From Triatoma infestans (lineage: Eukaryota; Arthropoda; Insecta; Hemiptera; Reduviidae), in NCBI GenBank assembly GCA_011037195.1, contig JAAEAF010000357.1:1-64000 (forward strand): a DNA stretch of 64,000 nt. The letters are read 5' to 3'. Each line of letters opens with the position of its first letter. Position 1 is the first letter of the stretch. The translations under genes were made by a program, and so were the position numbers. Shown in pieces: positions 45,226-56,879 of this stretch. The notes under the pieces were generated by a model. The model worked only from the letters and a program-made list of their open reading frames with translations. It did not search any database and was not told the origin of the DNA.

Positions 45226-45800
45226 TAAATTTAATTTATAAATTTCTCATAATTATACACTAAAAAACGTAAGGCTAATCTTGAAAATCAAACTCAGAAC
45301 CGCATTATATATTTATTAGCTCAGAGAAGATCACAGCTCTAAGCAATTATCAAGGAGTTTGAATTTGGAATATGTGGCGCTTTGTGCGGACATAGCACGG
45401 TACAAAGCTCTTATGGAAACAAAGGACACAAGATTCTCATACTCCTCCTAACAAATCCTAATCAAAATAAATACGATTCATCTTAAACTAACTGACTAAA
45501 GTAATTAGTTTTGTTTAGATAGCAAAAACGCGAACTAGATTAAATCCTGAAAGTGCAAGACTTGACGGGGCTCAGATTTCCGTTTCCCCGATACACTTCT
45601 ATTTTCTGGGGAAAATAAAGTCAGAAAATTCAGATGCGGGAGCGGATTGATTCTAGATTTTTACTTTTGATGATGGGACAACACCGTTGGGATAAAGCTT
45701 TCCATTCGAAAGCATAGACCACTTAATGTAACTATGAAAGTAATGCCTATTTCAGACGCGATTTATTTATCGATTAGATTTCATGGACAAAGGCGGATAA
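45226..45800. other. Unassigned spacer
   Basis: No gene or known repeat recognised. Confidence 0.3.
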
Positions 45801-45804
45801 CAAA

Positions 45805-45990
45805 TTGTTGTGGTTGGTTCCGCAGAGCTGGAAAGCATCAGAGATATTTTTCATGATAGCCTGCTTCTTCTTGTGGTCATGGTCACACTGTTTGACAAAA
45901 AGCATCCTGATGATGGGCGAACGCCTGAAACCGGTCGATGACCAAAAAAAAGAAGCGGACTATCACGGAAAATATCTCTAATGCTTATAA
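45805..45990. repeat. Foldback element, type A, with well-kept hammerhead-like tip
   Basis: GGTTCCGCAGAGCTGGAAAG leads into the left arm (45833-45890: AAGCATCAGAGATATTTTTC, ATGATAGCCTGCTTCTTCTT). The right arm (45932-45987) is its inverted copy. At the tip, 45907-45940, lie CTGATGA, T, the stem GGGC-GAAC-GCCT, then GAAAC and CGGTCGATGACC. This is the least damaged CTGATGA-stem-GAAAC core in type A. One extra base sits between CTGATGA and the stem, unlike textbook hammerheads, so self-cleavage is not assured. Confidence 0.75.
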
Positions 45991-46029
45991 CAAATATATT
46001 ACACATATTAATATATCAAATAAAATCTA

Positions 46030-46130
46030 TGCCAAGGCCCCGGGAATCGAACCCAGTACCACAGTACATCTCAGTTTTGAGTTCCGCGCCTCTAATTACT
46101 CACTTCTAGTGGTCCCGCATAGACTATAAA
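46030..46130 (-). mobile_element. tRNA-Leu-like SINE head or tRNA pseudogene
   Basis: The minus strand shows GAGTAATTAGAGGCGCGGAA (A-box region), an ACTCAAAACT loop (anticodon CAA, Leu-like), a variable arm GTACTGTGGTAC and a B box GGGTTCGATTCCC (46042-46054), followed by GGGGCCTTGGCATAG. The long variable arm supports a Leu-type origin. The acceptor stem does not pair well, so a functional tRNA gene is unlikely. It sits 40 bp from the foldback at 45.8-46.0 kb. Confidence 0.6.
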
Positions 46131-46585
46131 CTTCCAAGATAAGTAATCATCGTAAGTGATAAACATGATAGTTCAAAATATGTCTCCCAGAAGTTTCAAA
46201 TCAATGGTTTTGCAATGTGAGCTAAAATGATTCTTTAAGGAAACTTGATATATTGATTGATTGAACTTGATATACCAACATCTGTAATCCCTCTGTTTTT
46301 TTTTTTTGTTTTTTCTAGGGCGATATAGATTCTCAAATTGTAGATTCGAGGGAAAAATAAATAAATCTAAACTTTTCAAAGAGATTTCTGCAGTACGATT
46401 TCTCAATTTATATAATACGGTTGATACTACAGCTTAAGGACATTTGAACTTTGTACAAGTTCCTGGGTTGAAGAGAATGTATAATTCTATTAAATAAGTT
46501 GAATCAAAGCTCATCCAATCGAAAACTAGAAAGGAACCAAACAGTAAAGAGGATGAAACAATGACAGATCTCAGAAAAGAACTGC
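46131..46585. other. Unassigned spacer
   Basis: AT-rich, with a T-run near 46296. Nothing recognised. Confidence 0.3.
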
Positions 46586-46589
46586 GTCT

Positions 46590-47225
46590 TTTTACTTTCA
46601 CTTAAGCTCTGTTAACAAGGGGTAATATTGCGAACTTGTAACATTTTTCGAAATTGAGTTTTCACCGGAAATACACCTGAGCATGAAGAAAATGTTTTAA
46701 GTAAACGATCTGTTATATATGTGTGTATGTTTGTGTGAGCAACATATCGAAAAAACGAAAAATCGCCAGGAAGCTTAAACTTGATATATTCCGTTTATGT
46801 ATCACCACGGACGGCTTGTTGCAATAAGGTTTTGGCCAAAATCCATCAATCGGAAATATGACTTGACTTTGCTGAATGTTTTCCTTAGTTTTTCCTTAAT
46901 TTTCTCTTGTAAACGGCATAAACAGATTTTCTTTAAATTTCGTACTGCACATAATATTATTTTCTGAAGAAAATTGATTTTTTGGGAAGTTATGAAAGAA
47001 CAGTAGCGTAAAACTTACTTCTGAAATTTCTTTTCAGTATAATGTGTGGTTCTACGACCTAATAATATGTTTAATATAAATTAGAAGCATTGGTAGAATT
47101 CCAAATTGTTGGAGAAAAAATTGTTTACTGCAAGTGAGACTTCACAGATAAGTTTTCGTGTTTTACTGGGATTTTTTCCGAAAAGGATTGAGTTGTGTGA
47201 GTGATTCACACCACTTTTTCTTCCT
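46590..47225 (-). repeat. DR1 copy, full single-module unit
   Basis: It runs from TTTTACTTTCACTTAAGCTC through TTGAGTTTTCACCGGAAATA, CATATCGAAAAAACGAAAAA, GGTATCACCACGG-like sequence, GGCCAAAATCCATCAATCGG, ACAGATTTTCTTTAAATTTC and GAACAGTAGCGTAAAACTTA to GAGTTGTGTGAGTGATTCAC. At about 635 bp with both ends, it is a good reference copy. Confidence 0.85.
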
Positions 47226-47229
47226 TTCT

Positions 47230-48105
47230 TTTAATAAAGACCGAAAAGACACGACTTAAGTATTGACAAGACTTTAAGGATTTAATTGCTTGAAACAACT
47301 TTTCAGTATGGATTTTTGCCACAATAAATTCCTCTACTTCGTTTCGTTCTAATGAGTACGCATCATCAGCTAATTACATTCATTCTAAGTAATTAAATAA
47401 AATTATTTATCTATATTAATTACACTTTTTAGTTAACAATGTGTTTTTTTGAGAGCTAATTCTTGCCGATTTGTTTTTAACTTTATTGTAGTTGAAAAAT
47501 TAATGTGTTTATATAGAATAATGCACTACGTTATTGTTAAAATATTATATCAGATTGCACTTTTTGTAATTTATCCTCTTATTTTTGTAGAATAAAAATT
47601 AGAACGAGTAAACAACAACCTTCAGTGAATGAAAGAGCAATGAAAAAAGATACTGGCCATTAGCCAGACAGATGCACATTTTTAAATAAATTATCTTTTA
47701 TCTCTTGTTATTTATTCATCTTCAAAGAAACAAATCTATCAATTCTGAAAAGAAAAAAAAAATTGGATATATTTACAAACAACTGACAAACAAAACTTCA
47801 TGTCTATCAGAAATAATAATCCAGTCCATATTGCAAAGAAAATTAAAACTGGTAATTCGCTAAAAATGGGGGGTGAATTAGGAGGTAATTCTGATTTGAT
47901 ATTTTAGCGCTTATATAGTGGGACTTGCTTTTCAAAATAAAAAAATTCTGACTGATCAGACGGCGATTTTTATTGGTGGGAACGTGTGGTTGCCTTGCTT
48001 TGCATGCTGCGGTTCCTTCGTCACTAGTTCTGGCCTTCGCTACTTAGTTGCGCTACTAACAGCAGCTGCCACTTTTTCTCACGATGCTGAGGATCAACAC
48101 TTGTC
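47230..48105. other. Unassigned spacer
   Basis: The block 47960-48080 is GC-richer and adjoins the tRNA-like segment at 48110; it may be the body of that SINE. Otherwise AT-rich and featureless. Confidence 0.35.
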
Positions 48106-48109
48106 TTTG

Positions 48110-48185
48110 TTCTCAGTGGAATTAAATACTGAATTCCCTCACAACAAGGTGAGTGCGCTAACTACTAGTCCAAATGCGTAGGGAA
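48110..48185 (-). mobile_element. Degenerate tRNA-like SINE head
   Basis: The minus strand reads GGACTAGTAGTTAGCGCACT (A-box-like), CTCACCTTGTTGTGAGG (anticodon arm) and a decayed T arm GGAATTCAGTATTTAATTCC. The B box is no longer canonical. Confidence 0.35.
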
Positions 48186-48284
48186 ACTTTTCCAAATATG
48201 TAATCCATAAATATGATCGTAAAATTGTAAAACTGACTTCAAAGAATTTCTGGATTGCTTCTTTTTCAAGTTTCTCTATTTCTG

Positions 48285-48930
48285 GAAGTTTCTTTAATTG
48301 AGTTTTTTTACCGGATATGCATGTTTGAGCAATCTTGAAACGTAAAAAATGTTTTCCAGCAAATAGCCAGAAAAAAAGTCGGTTTGTTTGTATGCGAGCT
48401 GTTTCTGAACAAAATATCTTTAAAGCGAAATAAAATCTCAGCAACTTGAGTTCATATTTCGTTTGGAACCTTGGTCGCAACCGAGATGAAATTTTCGGGC
48501 AACTTTATGGGCAACCTCACTGATTTTTCCCCCCCCAGTTTTCGCTAATTTTTCTCGAAACTGCTCCAAGTATTCTCTTTAAACTTCATACGTTTTCCTA
48601 CACACATAAATGGCTTATTATTTTTACAAGTAAACTTTTTTCCCTAGGAAAACTTATTGGCTGAACAGCAGGGATCTTAGAAGATGGTTGTGGGACTGAT
48701 TACGTGGTAGTCGAAAAGAGAACGCCAAAAACATTGAACCAAAATCAAATAACATATGCAATTTAAACGCCTCAAATTTTGCAGATCTATCAAAAATCAA
48801 TTTGTATAGAAAAAATTTTACAAATAAAAGAAATAGGTTTCTATCTCCGCAGTTATTATTCAAAGTTTAAAGTTAAATCGTTACAGTAGTTTTCGAAAAA
48901 GTTCTAAAAAACCCAAAAACCTAAGATACA
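48285..48930 (-). repeat. DR1 pieces, head to head
   Basis: The minus copy covers 48290-48670 (TTTACCGGATATGCATGTTT, CTGAACAAAATATCTTTAAA, AATTTTTCTCGAAACTGCTC). From 48765 a plus module follows (AATCAATTTGTATAGAAAAA, CAAAGTTTAAAGTTAAATCG, GTTTTCGAAAAAGTTC). Confidence 0.7.
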
Positions 48931-49910
48931 CACAATTTTGAATTTCAAATTCAAATTAGGAAATCTACCACAGTTTCTAATGTATATTATATTATACAGA
49001 TGAGAGAATCGTAAATTTATAAACTGGATTGCTGGCAGCATATCTTGCCTGCAAAAAAAAATCATATGGCAATTCGCCTAACTGCTGCGTTATCCGCCAC
49101 CCTACATGAGACGTAACGCATCTTCCTAACCTCAAATTATTCAAATTTACTGCTTTAGAAAAAATCAAGAGCACTGCCTGCTTTAACTTCTAGGCGATCT
49201 GGAAAAAGAAGTTGGGAAAGTTTTCTATAAGCATATAAAGGGACTAGGTACACGCAAACATGGATGTGTTCAATTCAGTCTTGTACACGCAGACATTAAG
49301 AAAACATCGTCATCACCATGACCTTGCCGGTTCAGTCATTTCTCTCCAAAAGACAATTTTTTGAGAAATGTGATGGACATTCACTCAATGTCCATCATAA
49401 AAATGGTCCCTCGTCTACATATACCAAAAAACAAAAAAAAAATTAAAACAAAAGGATTAAAATAAAAAAAAATCATATGCAAAATTCCAAACGAACTATC
49501 TAAGATGGAAGAAATACAAAAATAAAAATAGAAAATTTCACAAATTACATAGAAGAAGAAGAAGAAGAAAGAGGGAAAATGTATCACAAAATAATTTCCT
49601 TCTTGCAGAGAGAATATTAAAAGCACCTGGAGGCATTAGATCTTTATCTCCAGTGTTGACAATATTCTCAGATTACTTTCTTGAGGAAATCTTGACTCAT
49701 CTGTATGTAATATGTTTCTTTAACATTCTCGTGATGAACACACTTTTCTGGAAGAATGGTCACGCACTTATAAAAAATTAAAGTACAACAAATAGCAGAT
49801 TTGAAAAAAATTAAAATTTTCCTAAAAGGATAAAAACGAATTTTTCTTATTGCATTTCTCAAGAGTTCTGATTGATAACTTTTGTTAAAAATAAAATAAA
49901 AATTTGTTTA
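48931..49910. other. Unassigned AT-rich spacer
   Basis: A short GAA run occurs near 49555-49570. No gene recognised. Confidence 0.35.
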
Positions 49911-49914
49911 AAAA

Positions 49915-50060
49915 TGTGGGTGGGTCCGCAATGCTAGATAACATCAAGTATTTTATCCGGATTTTCATCCATCGTCAGAGCAAATTCACCAAGTTCATGC
50001 AGAGAGTTCACTTCAACGTAATGTTTCTGTTACACTCACACCTTTTGGTTGTATATATGG
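49915..50060 (+). repeat. Foldback element, type B, single arm
   Basis: GGGTGGGTCCGCAATGCTAG, AGTATTTTATCCGGATTTTC, ATCCATCGTCAGAGCAAATT and AACGTAATGTTTCTGTTACA match one arm of the 17-kb element. The core is partly deleted: the GACCGGTTTCG segment is missing. No inverted partner is present. Confidence 0.7.
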
Positions 50061-50109
50061 ATTCGGGGAGGTGGAATCGAAATTTTACCGACAGACACTG
50101 CAGAAGAAA

Positions 50110-51020
50110 GCCTGACCTAATTTTTCGAATTCAGGTTGATGGATTTTGCCCGAAATCTTCGTGTCAGAGAAAAAGTAAGAGAAAGTACAAGCCCCGAATA
50201 AAATTTGGCCCTGGATTAGGTTTGGTTGACTCGTCCATATCCATCATAAAGATAAACTTCTTTTACGGTATGAGCTTCCACGAAACCCACTAAAAATTCA
50301 ATTTTTCCGGTTAGTATCCGTTAGTTAGTTGAACCATAACTGAATTTGGAATAGTACTTATGTGTATTCTAGAGGAAACCTGCTCTAAAATTATTATTAC
50401 CTCAAACGTTGAAGCTGTTTCCGAGGAAATAAAAAAAAATCAGGAAATATTTCTAGACTCTCACGAAATTTTTGTGGCATCCTTGGGATAATCGATAGCT
50501 ATCGATTTTTCGGTTATAAAATATTTTGTTCATACATATACTTAACGTGTTCAAACAGAGAGACAAACCAAAAAACAATTATTTTTTATTTTTTTTTACT
50601 CACGAAACATCATAACATGTATTTCCTAGAAAATTTCATTTCGAAAAATACCAACAACAAACTGGTGTGAAATACTCTGTTAAAACAATTACAAAATGAT
50701 AAACTTCCTTTATACTTCAAATTCATAGTGATTTATCAGAAATATAAATATCGAGTTGGTAGAGAGGGACAAATCCTCATATCTATCAACCCACCTAGGT
50801 AGATAGAGAAGTGGTGACGTAATAAATTGTCCAAAACAACGCTTTCCATAACATTAACTAACGCCATATAAAATTTGAAATGTCTGAACTTTCTGCGATT
50901 AATTATGTCGTTCATATAAACATGCAGACTAATATCAGAAAATTTATTTTTCGCATTTTGGAAATCTTAAAACAAAGACTTCTGTTGAGAATTCAATTTC
51001 CTAAATCTGACGCTTATTTG
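50110..51020 (+). repeat. DR1 units in tandem, diverged
   Basis: A 3' part at 50130-50200 (GATGGATTTTGCCCGAAATC, TTCGTGTCAGAG) is followed by a module and 3' part (TTGAAGCTGTTTCCGAGGAA, ATGTATTTCCTAGAAAATTT). A new unit then starts at AAACTGGTGTGAAATACTCT (50659) and ends near 51015. Confidence 0.65.
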
Positions 51021-52115
51021 AAATAATGATACGATAAAATAATCGTTTAATTAAATTAGTATAGTTCTTTGTTCATTAGTATTCACAGTAACATTACAGA
51101 GAAGACGGTGGTTACTCTATGTTTTTTAATATTTTCGATGGACCATATAAATTACAGTGTGATAGTATTTGTCTTAGCAATCCATTGATATCAGGTGATA
51201 TTAGATACACAAAGAGGTACTGCCAACACTCCACGTAAAATGTATCACTTGCTCTCTCTCTCGCTCTCCCTATGTCAATACCCATACGTCCTGTCATCCA
51301 GTTTAGAGCCGTTCTATAGAAGTCCGTCGATCAGCAATACAACAGGCCTGTTAATTCTGATGAGGGAATCAGCAACACTCTCTCTGCTAGTCTCCACCTC
51401 CAGAGCCATTGCTTGCTCTGCATACTCTATTGCTACCACTAGTAGTACAGCACCGTCCTACTCATTAAGACCATCCTCTCATGCTCTCCTCTTCTCTTCA
51501 TCATTATAACGAATTCCCTTGACGAGGAGATGGATGCGTACTGTATTATGATGAAAGGGCTTCTATCTCACTCCCCTCTCTCTCCCATCCCCTACTGTTA
51601 CTACTCCTGCTACCTAGTCACAATGACAACCCTATACACTGATCTCACTCTGCTACGCTGTTCAAATCATTACAAACAGGTATATCTTGTTCCCAGTTCA
51701 ATATTTATTCTCTGCCACCTACACTATATTTTTCCCCATAAAAAAAAAATACTGGAACAAAAGTTCTGATTTTTGAATAATATATTACGATGATAATTTT
51801 CTCTTTTCATTTTACTTCGTTTTTTTTTTCTTGCACTTTTCTTCTCTAAGAATTTTACCGGGGGCCAATCCACCGGAATAATCAGGATTTAGCTGAGCTG
51901 TCGTTTCCATATAATGCATCACTTTTCAAAATATTCTTCCTACTTCTTTAAAATATTCTCCAGTTTCCTAAATGTGCTCGAATTTTTGGCCTTTTTTCGC
52001 GAGCTATGACCATATAATATTGTTGATTGTGACAGCAATGCTTTCGAAAATCGCTGATCTATAGAAATGTGTAGTGATCACTTCTAACTCCTTGTTTCAG
52101 ACTCTGAACATGTTC
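51021..52115. other. Unassigned stretch with pyrimidine-rich island
   Basis: The block 51230-51720 is less AT-rich and CT-biased on the plus strand, with frames of 104 and 79 codons rich in S, T, L and Y. Such frames are expected from the bias, so they are not called as genes. Confidence 0.4.
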
Positions 52116-52117
52116 AA

Positions 52118-52205
52118 TGGCGATGTGGTAGCTCAGTGAATAGAGCCGAATTATGCTGTATGTATGCGAATGTATGCTAGGTTTCGATTCCCTTCTAGAC
52201 ATTCC
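52118..52205 (+). mobile_element. tRNA-like SINE head
   Basis: TGGTAGCTCAGTGAATAGAG (A box) and GGTTTCGATTCCC (B box, 52180-52192) stand at tRNA-like spacing. The anticodon arm is expanded and the acceptor stem does not close, which argues against a functional tRNA. Confidence 0.6.
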
Positions 52206-53635
52206 CCTCTGTTTATTGTTTTTCTTCAGAATATATCTCTGAACGTCAGCAATTCTGCCTTTCTTTCTGTATCTAATTTGAAATTCCTAAATCCGCAGTT
52301 CAGTGAACTTAATTAAATTACAATTTTACCGCCGAATCTTAAGGAGTATCCAAGATACACTTCATCATATAGCAAAATTATTGTTAATCGTCCACTTTTT
52401 CATCCAGCTTAAATCTCTAGTCTTTTTCTAAACTTTGACCATTATACATTGATCCTCAAGATACACAATGTATGAGAACAAGATTCAAGATTATACTATA
52501 TATTCAAAACTCTAAAGAGTGAGACGGAAGATTATAAGCTCTCACTCATAACAAGAATTGCAGAATCTCGAATGTCATCCCAAAAAAGGCAGATCATACC
52601 ATTTACTTAGTCAAGAGGGGCAGACTAGGTCTTGGATTTCCATGAGTAATATGTATCAAAGTAGTTTCTTTCCTTCGTTACAGGACATAATCGTTTGGAC
52701 ATATCAACTTTAATAAGCATTACATTTACTTAGTCACTTTTAACTGCATATTCCTAAAACTTGAATAGGCTACCATCTCACCGCGAAATAGACATTGCAT
52801 CTTGCACTAGAACTGACAGTCTCTATTAATCTGTTGACCTCTTTCTCTCTCACCCACTAACTCTCTTTCACTCTAATGATTACTGCTACTAATTCGACTC
52901 TACGCATACTATGGCATATTTTAATTGAATATTATACCAGAAAATTACTCTACCCGCAGTGCATTTACCCTTTTCAATTATGGTGCGGTGAGATGGGAAC
53001 AAATTCATTGTCAGGATTACAAAACGCGCATCTGTTCAACATAGTTGCACAAGAACTGATCAAACCTCTTTACAACCTACTACTGTGTCAACATCCCTTA
53101 TAAATAATCCCATTCCCTTAAGACTCTATAACTACCACTTATAATATAATAGCAATTAACTTTAATCCAATATTTAAAGCCTTTTTCTGATGATTCACCT
53201 TTTTTTTATTTTATTTTAAAAGATTGATTATTGAACTAGTAGTTGCTGTTTGTCCATTCCTTGATATGCGATAATTTCGTTAATATTGAAATAAAATATT
53301 GAGTGTGACTCTGCTAATTTTTATTTTCTCTTACTCTTGGTAAGATCAAGTATATAACACATTGTATCAATTTTTAAATAATTCATATTATTATCAAAAT
53401 GTTAATGTCCATTCCAGAGAAGAAGCTGTTTTTTTTAACAGAGATTTCAATTAATTATTGTTAACTGATAGAAAAAAATTACAAACCTACTCAAATGCGT
53501 TTGCACTCAGACTCAATTATGTTTGAATTCTAAATTAATTTTGAATTTAATCATTAATTTTATATAAATCTATAATTTATATTTGTTATTTTTCTTATAC
53601 ATAATTTCTGTTCATCTTCCAAATATCCTATTTGA
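52206..53635. other. Unassigned AT-rich spacer
   Basis: Nothing recognised. A possible decayed tRNA-like head (TTAGTTTAGTGGTGAACAAG) begins just after it, at 53650. Confidence 0.35.
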
Positions 53636-53759
53636 ATTTTATGGTCTATTAGTTTAGTGGTGAACAAGTTAACCAGATTGCTCATATAACCTGTGCCTGT
53701 GTTAAATTATATCCTAACAAGTATTAATAAGGTTAAGTTCAAAATGTAAATTATTGTTT

Positions 53760-53800
53760 TTAATATTGCTGAAGATAGCCTTATTAAGCCGAAACATCCA
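53760..53800 (+). repeat. Hammerhead-like tip motif, CTGAAGA type
   Basis: GCTGAAGATAGCCTTATTAA followed by GCCGAAACATCC has the CTGAAGA...CGAAAC order. No inverted arms were found next to it. Confidence 0.4.
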
Positions 53801-53829
53801 ATTTTTTGATAATAAAACAACAAAATACT

Positions 53830-54260
53830 TCACTAATTTGTTCTCAGCTTTTTTTTTCCAGTTTTCGCGATTTTTCTCGAAAATAATTTTCTCTAAAGTT
53901 TGTATACTATTTCTACACACAAAGAAAAGCCTATCACTTTTATTTGAAACATTCTTCCAGGAAAATTGATTTTTTTTTTTCCATGGTTCTGGAGAGGCAG
54001 TAACATTAGGTTTCCTCTAAAGCACCACTTCTGAACTATGTATGGTACTACTATGTATATAAAATAAATGTACATTGGAAAGCATTGCTAGAATTTCAAA
54101 TTTGAAGAAAACCTATTAACCGGCATCTGCGATTTAATAGATATGGTTTTTTGAGGTTTTTGTGCAATTTTCTTGAAAACGACTATTAAGATTATCTTTA
54201 GATTTGGAATATGAACTGCACAGTTTATAAACGTGTCACTTTTGTTTGGAACCCTTTAAA
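53830..54260 (-). repeat. DR1 copy, two internal modules
   Basis: AGTTTTCGCGATTTTTCTCG, CTATCACTTTTATTTGAAAC, CAGGAAAATTGATTTTTT, GAATTTCAAATTTGAAGAAA, CCTATTAACCGGCATCTGCG and TTTTCTTGAAAACGACTATT are in canonical order. Both ends are missing. Confidence 0.8.
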
Positions 54261-54324
54261 TACATTATGGCATAGGTACGTTTAAAACCACATGTACCCG
54301 TACCAACCCGTCCATATATATTTA

Positions 54325-54460
54325 TTGTTATGGTTGGGTCCGCAGAGCTGGAAAGCATATTTTCCGGATAGCCTGCTTCTTTTTGTGGTCATGGCCAGTT
54401 TTGGGCGTTCGCCCATCAATCATCACGATGTTTTGTCAAAACAGTGTGATGGTAACATAG
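54325..54460. repeat. Foldback/Penelope-like tip element, type A copy
   Basis: GGTTGGGTCCGCAGAGCTGG, TTTTCCGGATAGCCTGCTTC, TTTTTGTGGTCATGGCCAGT and TTTGGGCGTTCGCCCATCAA match type A. The minus-strand tip core is altered (CGTGATGATTGATGGGCG, GCCCAAAAC). The inverted second arm is absent. Confidence 0.65.
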
Positions 54461-54599
54461 ATTTGCACATAGCAAATTCAGTTTATACACTCTACAATAT
54501 CTCTGACGTCTATAATTTTTGTTAAGCCAACTGTGTGAAGATTTCAACTTTCAAGAGAAATCTGTCCATTATATAAGTTTTATTAATTGCAATAAAAGA

Positions 54600-54720
54600 A
54601 ACTCGAGTGTTTGACGTTTCTTTCGAAGTTTCGTAATCTCAACACATGTTTCTCCGGTAATAATTTCGAAATATTTGAGATAAATGCAATACTTCTTCTT
54701 AAAAGCAGTAAGAGAAAGTA
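54600..54720 (+). repeat. DR1 3'-end fragment
   Basis: CTCAACACATGTTTCTCCGG and ATTTCGAAATATTTGAGATA lead to AGCAGTAAGAGAAAGTATG. Confidence 0.65.
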
Positions 54721-55415
54721 TGAAATCTTACATTAAACCATATTTTATCCCATTAAAACTAACAATACAAATAAATATACAAGTCTGAAGAGTCGGTAAT
54801 ATAAGTTTAGTGAGCCCATTAACTGCACAAGTTTTTTTGGATATTCACTCATTTTTTTATTTTTATTTTTATTTGCTCCATTTTCGTTACTTGTAAGAAA
54901 TACTTGAAGAGATACTTGTGGGTTCAGAGATTTTCTTCAAGTGATGCCCATCATCTGATTTATATATAGTTGCTGAAAGTATTCCCAGTACTTCTTTTTT
55001 TCCATACAATAGCCTCCAGTTGGGTCTATTGTTAGAAGAAGTGCTCCTTGACTACTATATTGTTATGTCCGACTGGAATAGATATATCTCTCCCTCTGCG
55101 CCATTTGTACTTTAACAGAGTGTGGTCATCGCGCGTTAAGAGTTCTTTAATGGGCCTTCTTACTCCACTGTAAATTATTGCTGTAAACATTAAGAAGTGC
55201 CCCTTTAATCACTTTTATTGCTAAGGGTTTTTTTTTTTTATATTATTTTTCATTACTTGAAATTTCCACATTGTTTAAACTTTAAAAACTAATGTTATAA
55301 AAAAAAAATGGAATGTTACAATTAATGGATGAAAAGTAGTGAGTAAAGCAATCCCAAGTAATAAAAAAGGTATTAAATGGTATAATGGGCTGCATAGTTA
55401 AAAAAACAAAAATTC
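54721..55415. other. Unassigned AT-rich spacer
   Basis: Nothing recognised beyond T-rich runs. Confidence 0.35.
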
Positions 55416-55419
55416 ATTG

Positions 55420-55950
55420 ATATTCCACTTTGAGGTATCACCACGGGATCTGCCAGGAAGTTATCTGTCAAAATTCTTCTACCGGAAATACCATTTTACT
55501 GAATGAATTTCTCAGTTTTTTTTTTTCTCGATTTTCGTTAAACTTAGCATATTAACTATACATATTAAGAGCTATAACTTTTATTTGAAACATTTCTCCG
55601 GGACAATTCATTTAAGGAGGGCTTTTGGGTGATAGGAAGCGGTTATGTTTTCCCTTAAAGTATTATTTCAGTTAATTATGCGATTCCTTCATTTAAATTA
55701 AATAATGTTACGTAATTAGAATTAAATTCCAAGTATGAAAAAAAACGGTTAACCGGAAGTGCGTGTTTACTGAACAGTTTTTACAGTTTTCAGCGACTTT
55801 CTCCATTTAAACGCCGGCGGATTTCATTATATTTTTATACTAACTATAAATACAGAGAGAGATCTTGCCACTTTTGTTTCAAATTTTTTTTCCGAGAACG
55901 TTCATTTAAGTAAGGGGAGGGGAAGATTATGCTTTTCTCAAACAAAAAAA
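55420..55950 (-). repeat. DR1 copy, two internal modules
   Basis: GAGGTATCACCACGGGATCT, TTCTTCTACCGGAAATACCA, ACTTTTATTTGAAACATTTC, CGGTTAACCGGAAGTGCGTG, TTTCCGAGAACGTTCATTTA and GATTATGCTTTTCTC show two tandem modules about 290 bp apart. Confidence 0.85.
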
Positions 55951-56604
55951 TGGTTTTATTAAATTTTGATTCCCCCAATTATGTTCTTACTAAACATCAA
56001 GTAAGAATAATAAATTTGAAGTAAACATTTATTACTGTGTAAGAGATCGTCGTTGCAGTAAGAGATACGAACACACAGCTTTTTTGAATAAAAACATTAT
56101 TTGCGTATCCAGAGATCTTGCAAGTCATGTATTTCACGCTTTTTTTTTTAATTTGTCTAGATCGCCAAATATTTCTCTTTACAGCAGCAGTAAGAGAAAG
56201 TGAAAACTCCTTAACTTTAAAGAAAATTTACTAATTAATACAATGTGAATTGCAAGATGAGAAAATCGTATAAATTATTACAGGTCAAATTAATTTTTGT
56301 TTTTTTTTCTTTCAAATATACTTCAAAATTTACATAATATTGGTCGCCAATTAACAGGATCATAAAAACTATACAAGGTAATAAAAATGGAATGCGTCAG
56401 TAGCCAGAATATTATAATTAAAAACTCATTAAATGATAAATAAATAAGATATAACATTAACGAGTTTTTGTAAGACTTTGAAATAAATTTAAAAAAAAAA
56501 AAAAACAAGAAAGAAATAACTATATTACAAAAGTAATTACCAATAATTAGCCTTTTTTTTTCATAATTTTCTTGTATATATATATGGACATGCAGGACAA
56601 AAAT
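55951..56604. other. Unassigned AT-rich spacer
   Basis: GTTGCAGTAAGAGATACG (56052) and CAGCAGTAAGAGAAAGTG (56184) look like two isolated DR1 end motifs. Otherwise nothing. Confidence 0.35.
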
Positions 56605-56875
56605 GAAGACGAAAGTAGTAACTTTAAAAATACTTAAGTTTCCGGATTGAGAGAGCGACAGTGGTTTACTATAAAAACCGACACTTCGCCCCCATATTGC
56701 CATGAACTTCTGCAGGGTCGTGTCACCTTTTTTTGAATGCCAATTGTTGAATGGTTTCTTGCACGAAGATTCTCAATGCAATTAGGCTAAAAAGTTGGTT
56801 TATAGTAAAACTATTGTTGTTGTCTCAACCCGGAAACTTAAGCGTTTTTTCATGATAAGGGCAGCGGAAGCCTAA
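56605..56875. repeat. Foldback element, type D
   Basis: The left arm 56625-56679 and right arm 56795-56850 are inverted copies (matching AACTTAAG/CTTAAGTT, TTTCCGGATTGAGA / GTCTCAACCCGGAAA and GGTTTACTATAAA / TTTATAGTAAA). The roughly 115-bp loop holds ACACTTCGCCCCCATATTGC, CATGAACTTCTGCAGGGTCG, a decayed CTGAAGAAG...GGGCGAAACGTC core on the minus strand. A related single copy is at 60.2-60.3 kb. Confidence 0.7.
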
Positions 56876-56879
56876 CAGT

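Noticed and set aside
46030..46130. A functional tRNA-Leu gene
   Set aside because: A and B boxes exist but the acceptor stem does not close; better read as a SINE head or pseudogene.
48139..48480. 113-codon minus-strand frame
   Set aside because: It lies across a DR1 copy and a SINE head; repeat-derived.
51195..51769. 104- and 79-codon frames in a pyrimidine-rich island
   Set aside because: Expected from CT bias; rich in S, T, L and Y with no recognisable motif.
53640..53710. tRNA-like head (TTAGTTTAGTGGTGAACAAG)
   Set aside because: The A-box-like part is plausible but no B box is left; too weak to annotate.
56323..56703. 126-codon minus-strand frame
   Set aside because: Hydrophobic F/I/L-rich translation of A/T-rich DNA that runs into the type D foldback arm; no membrane-protein family recognised.
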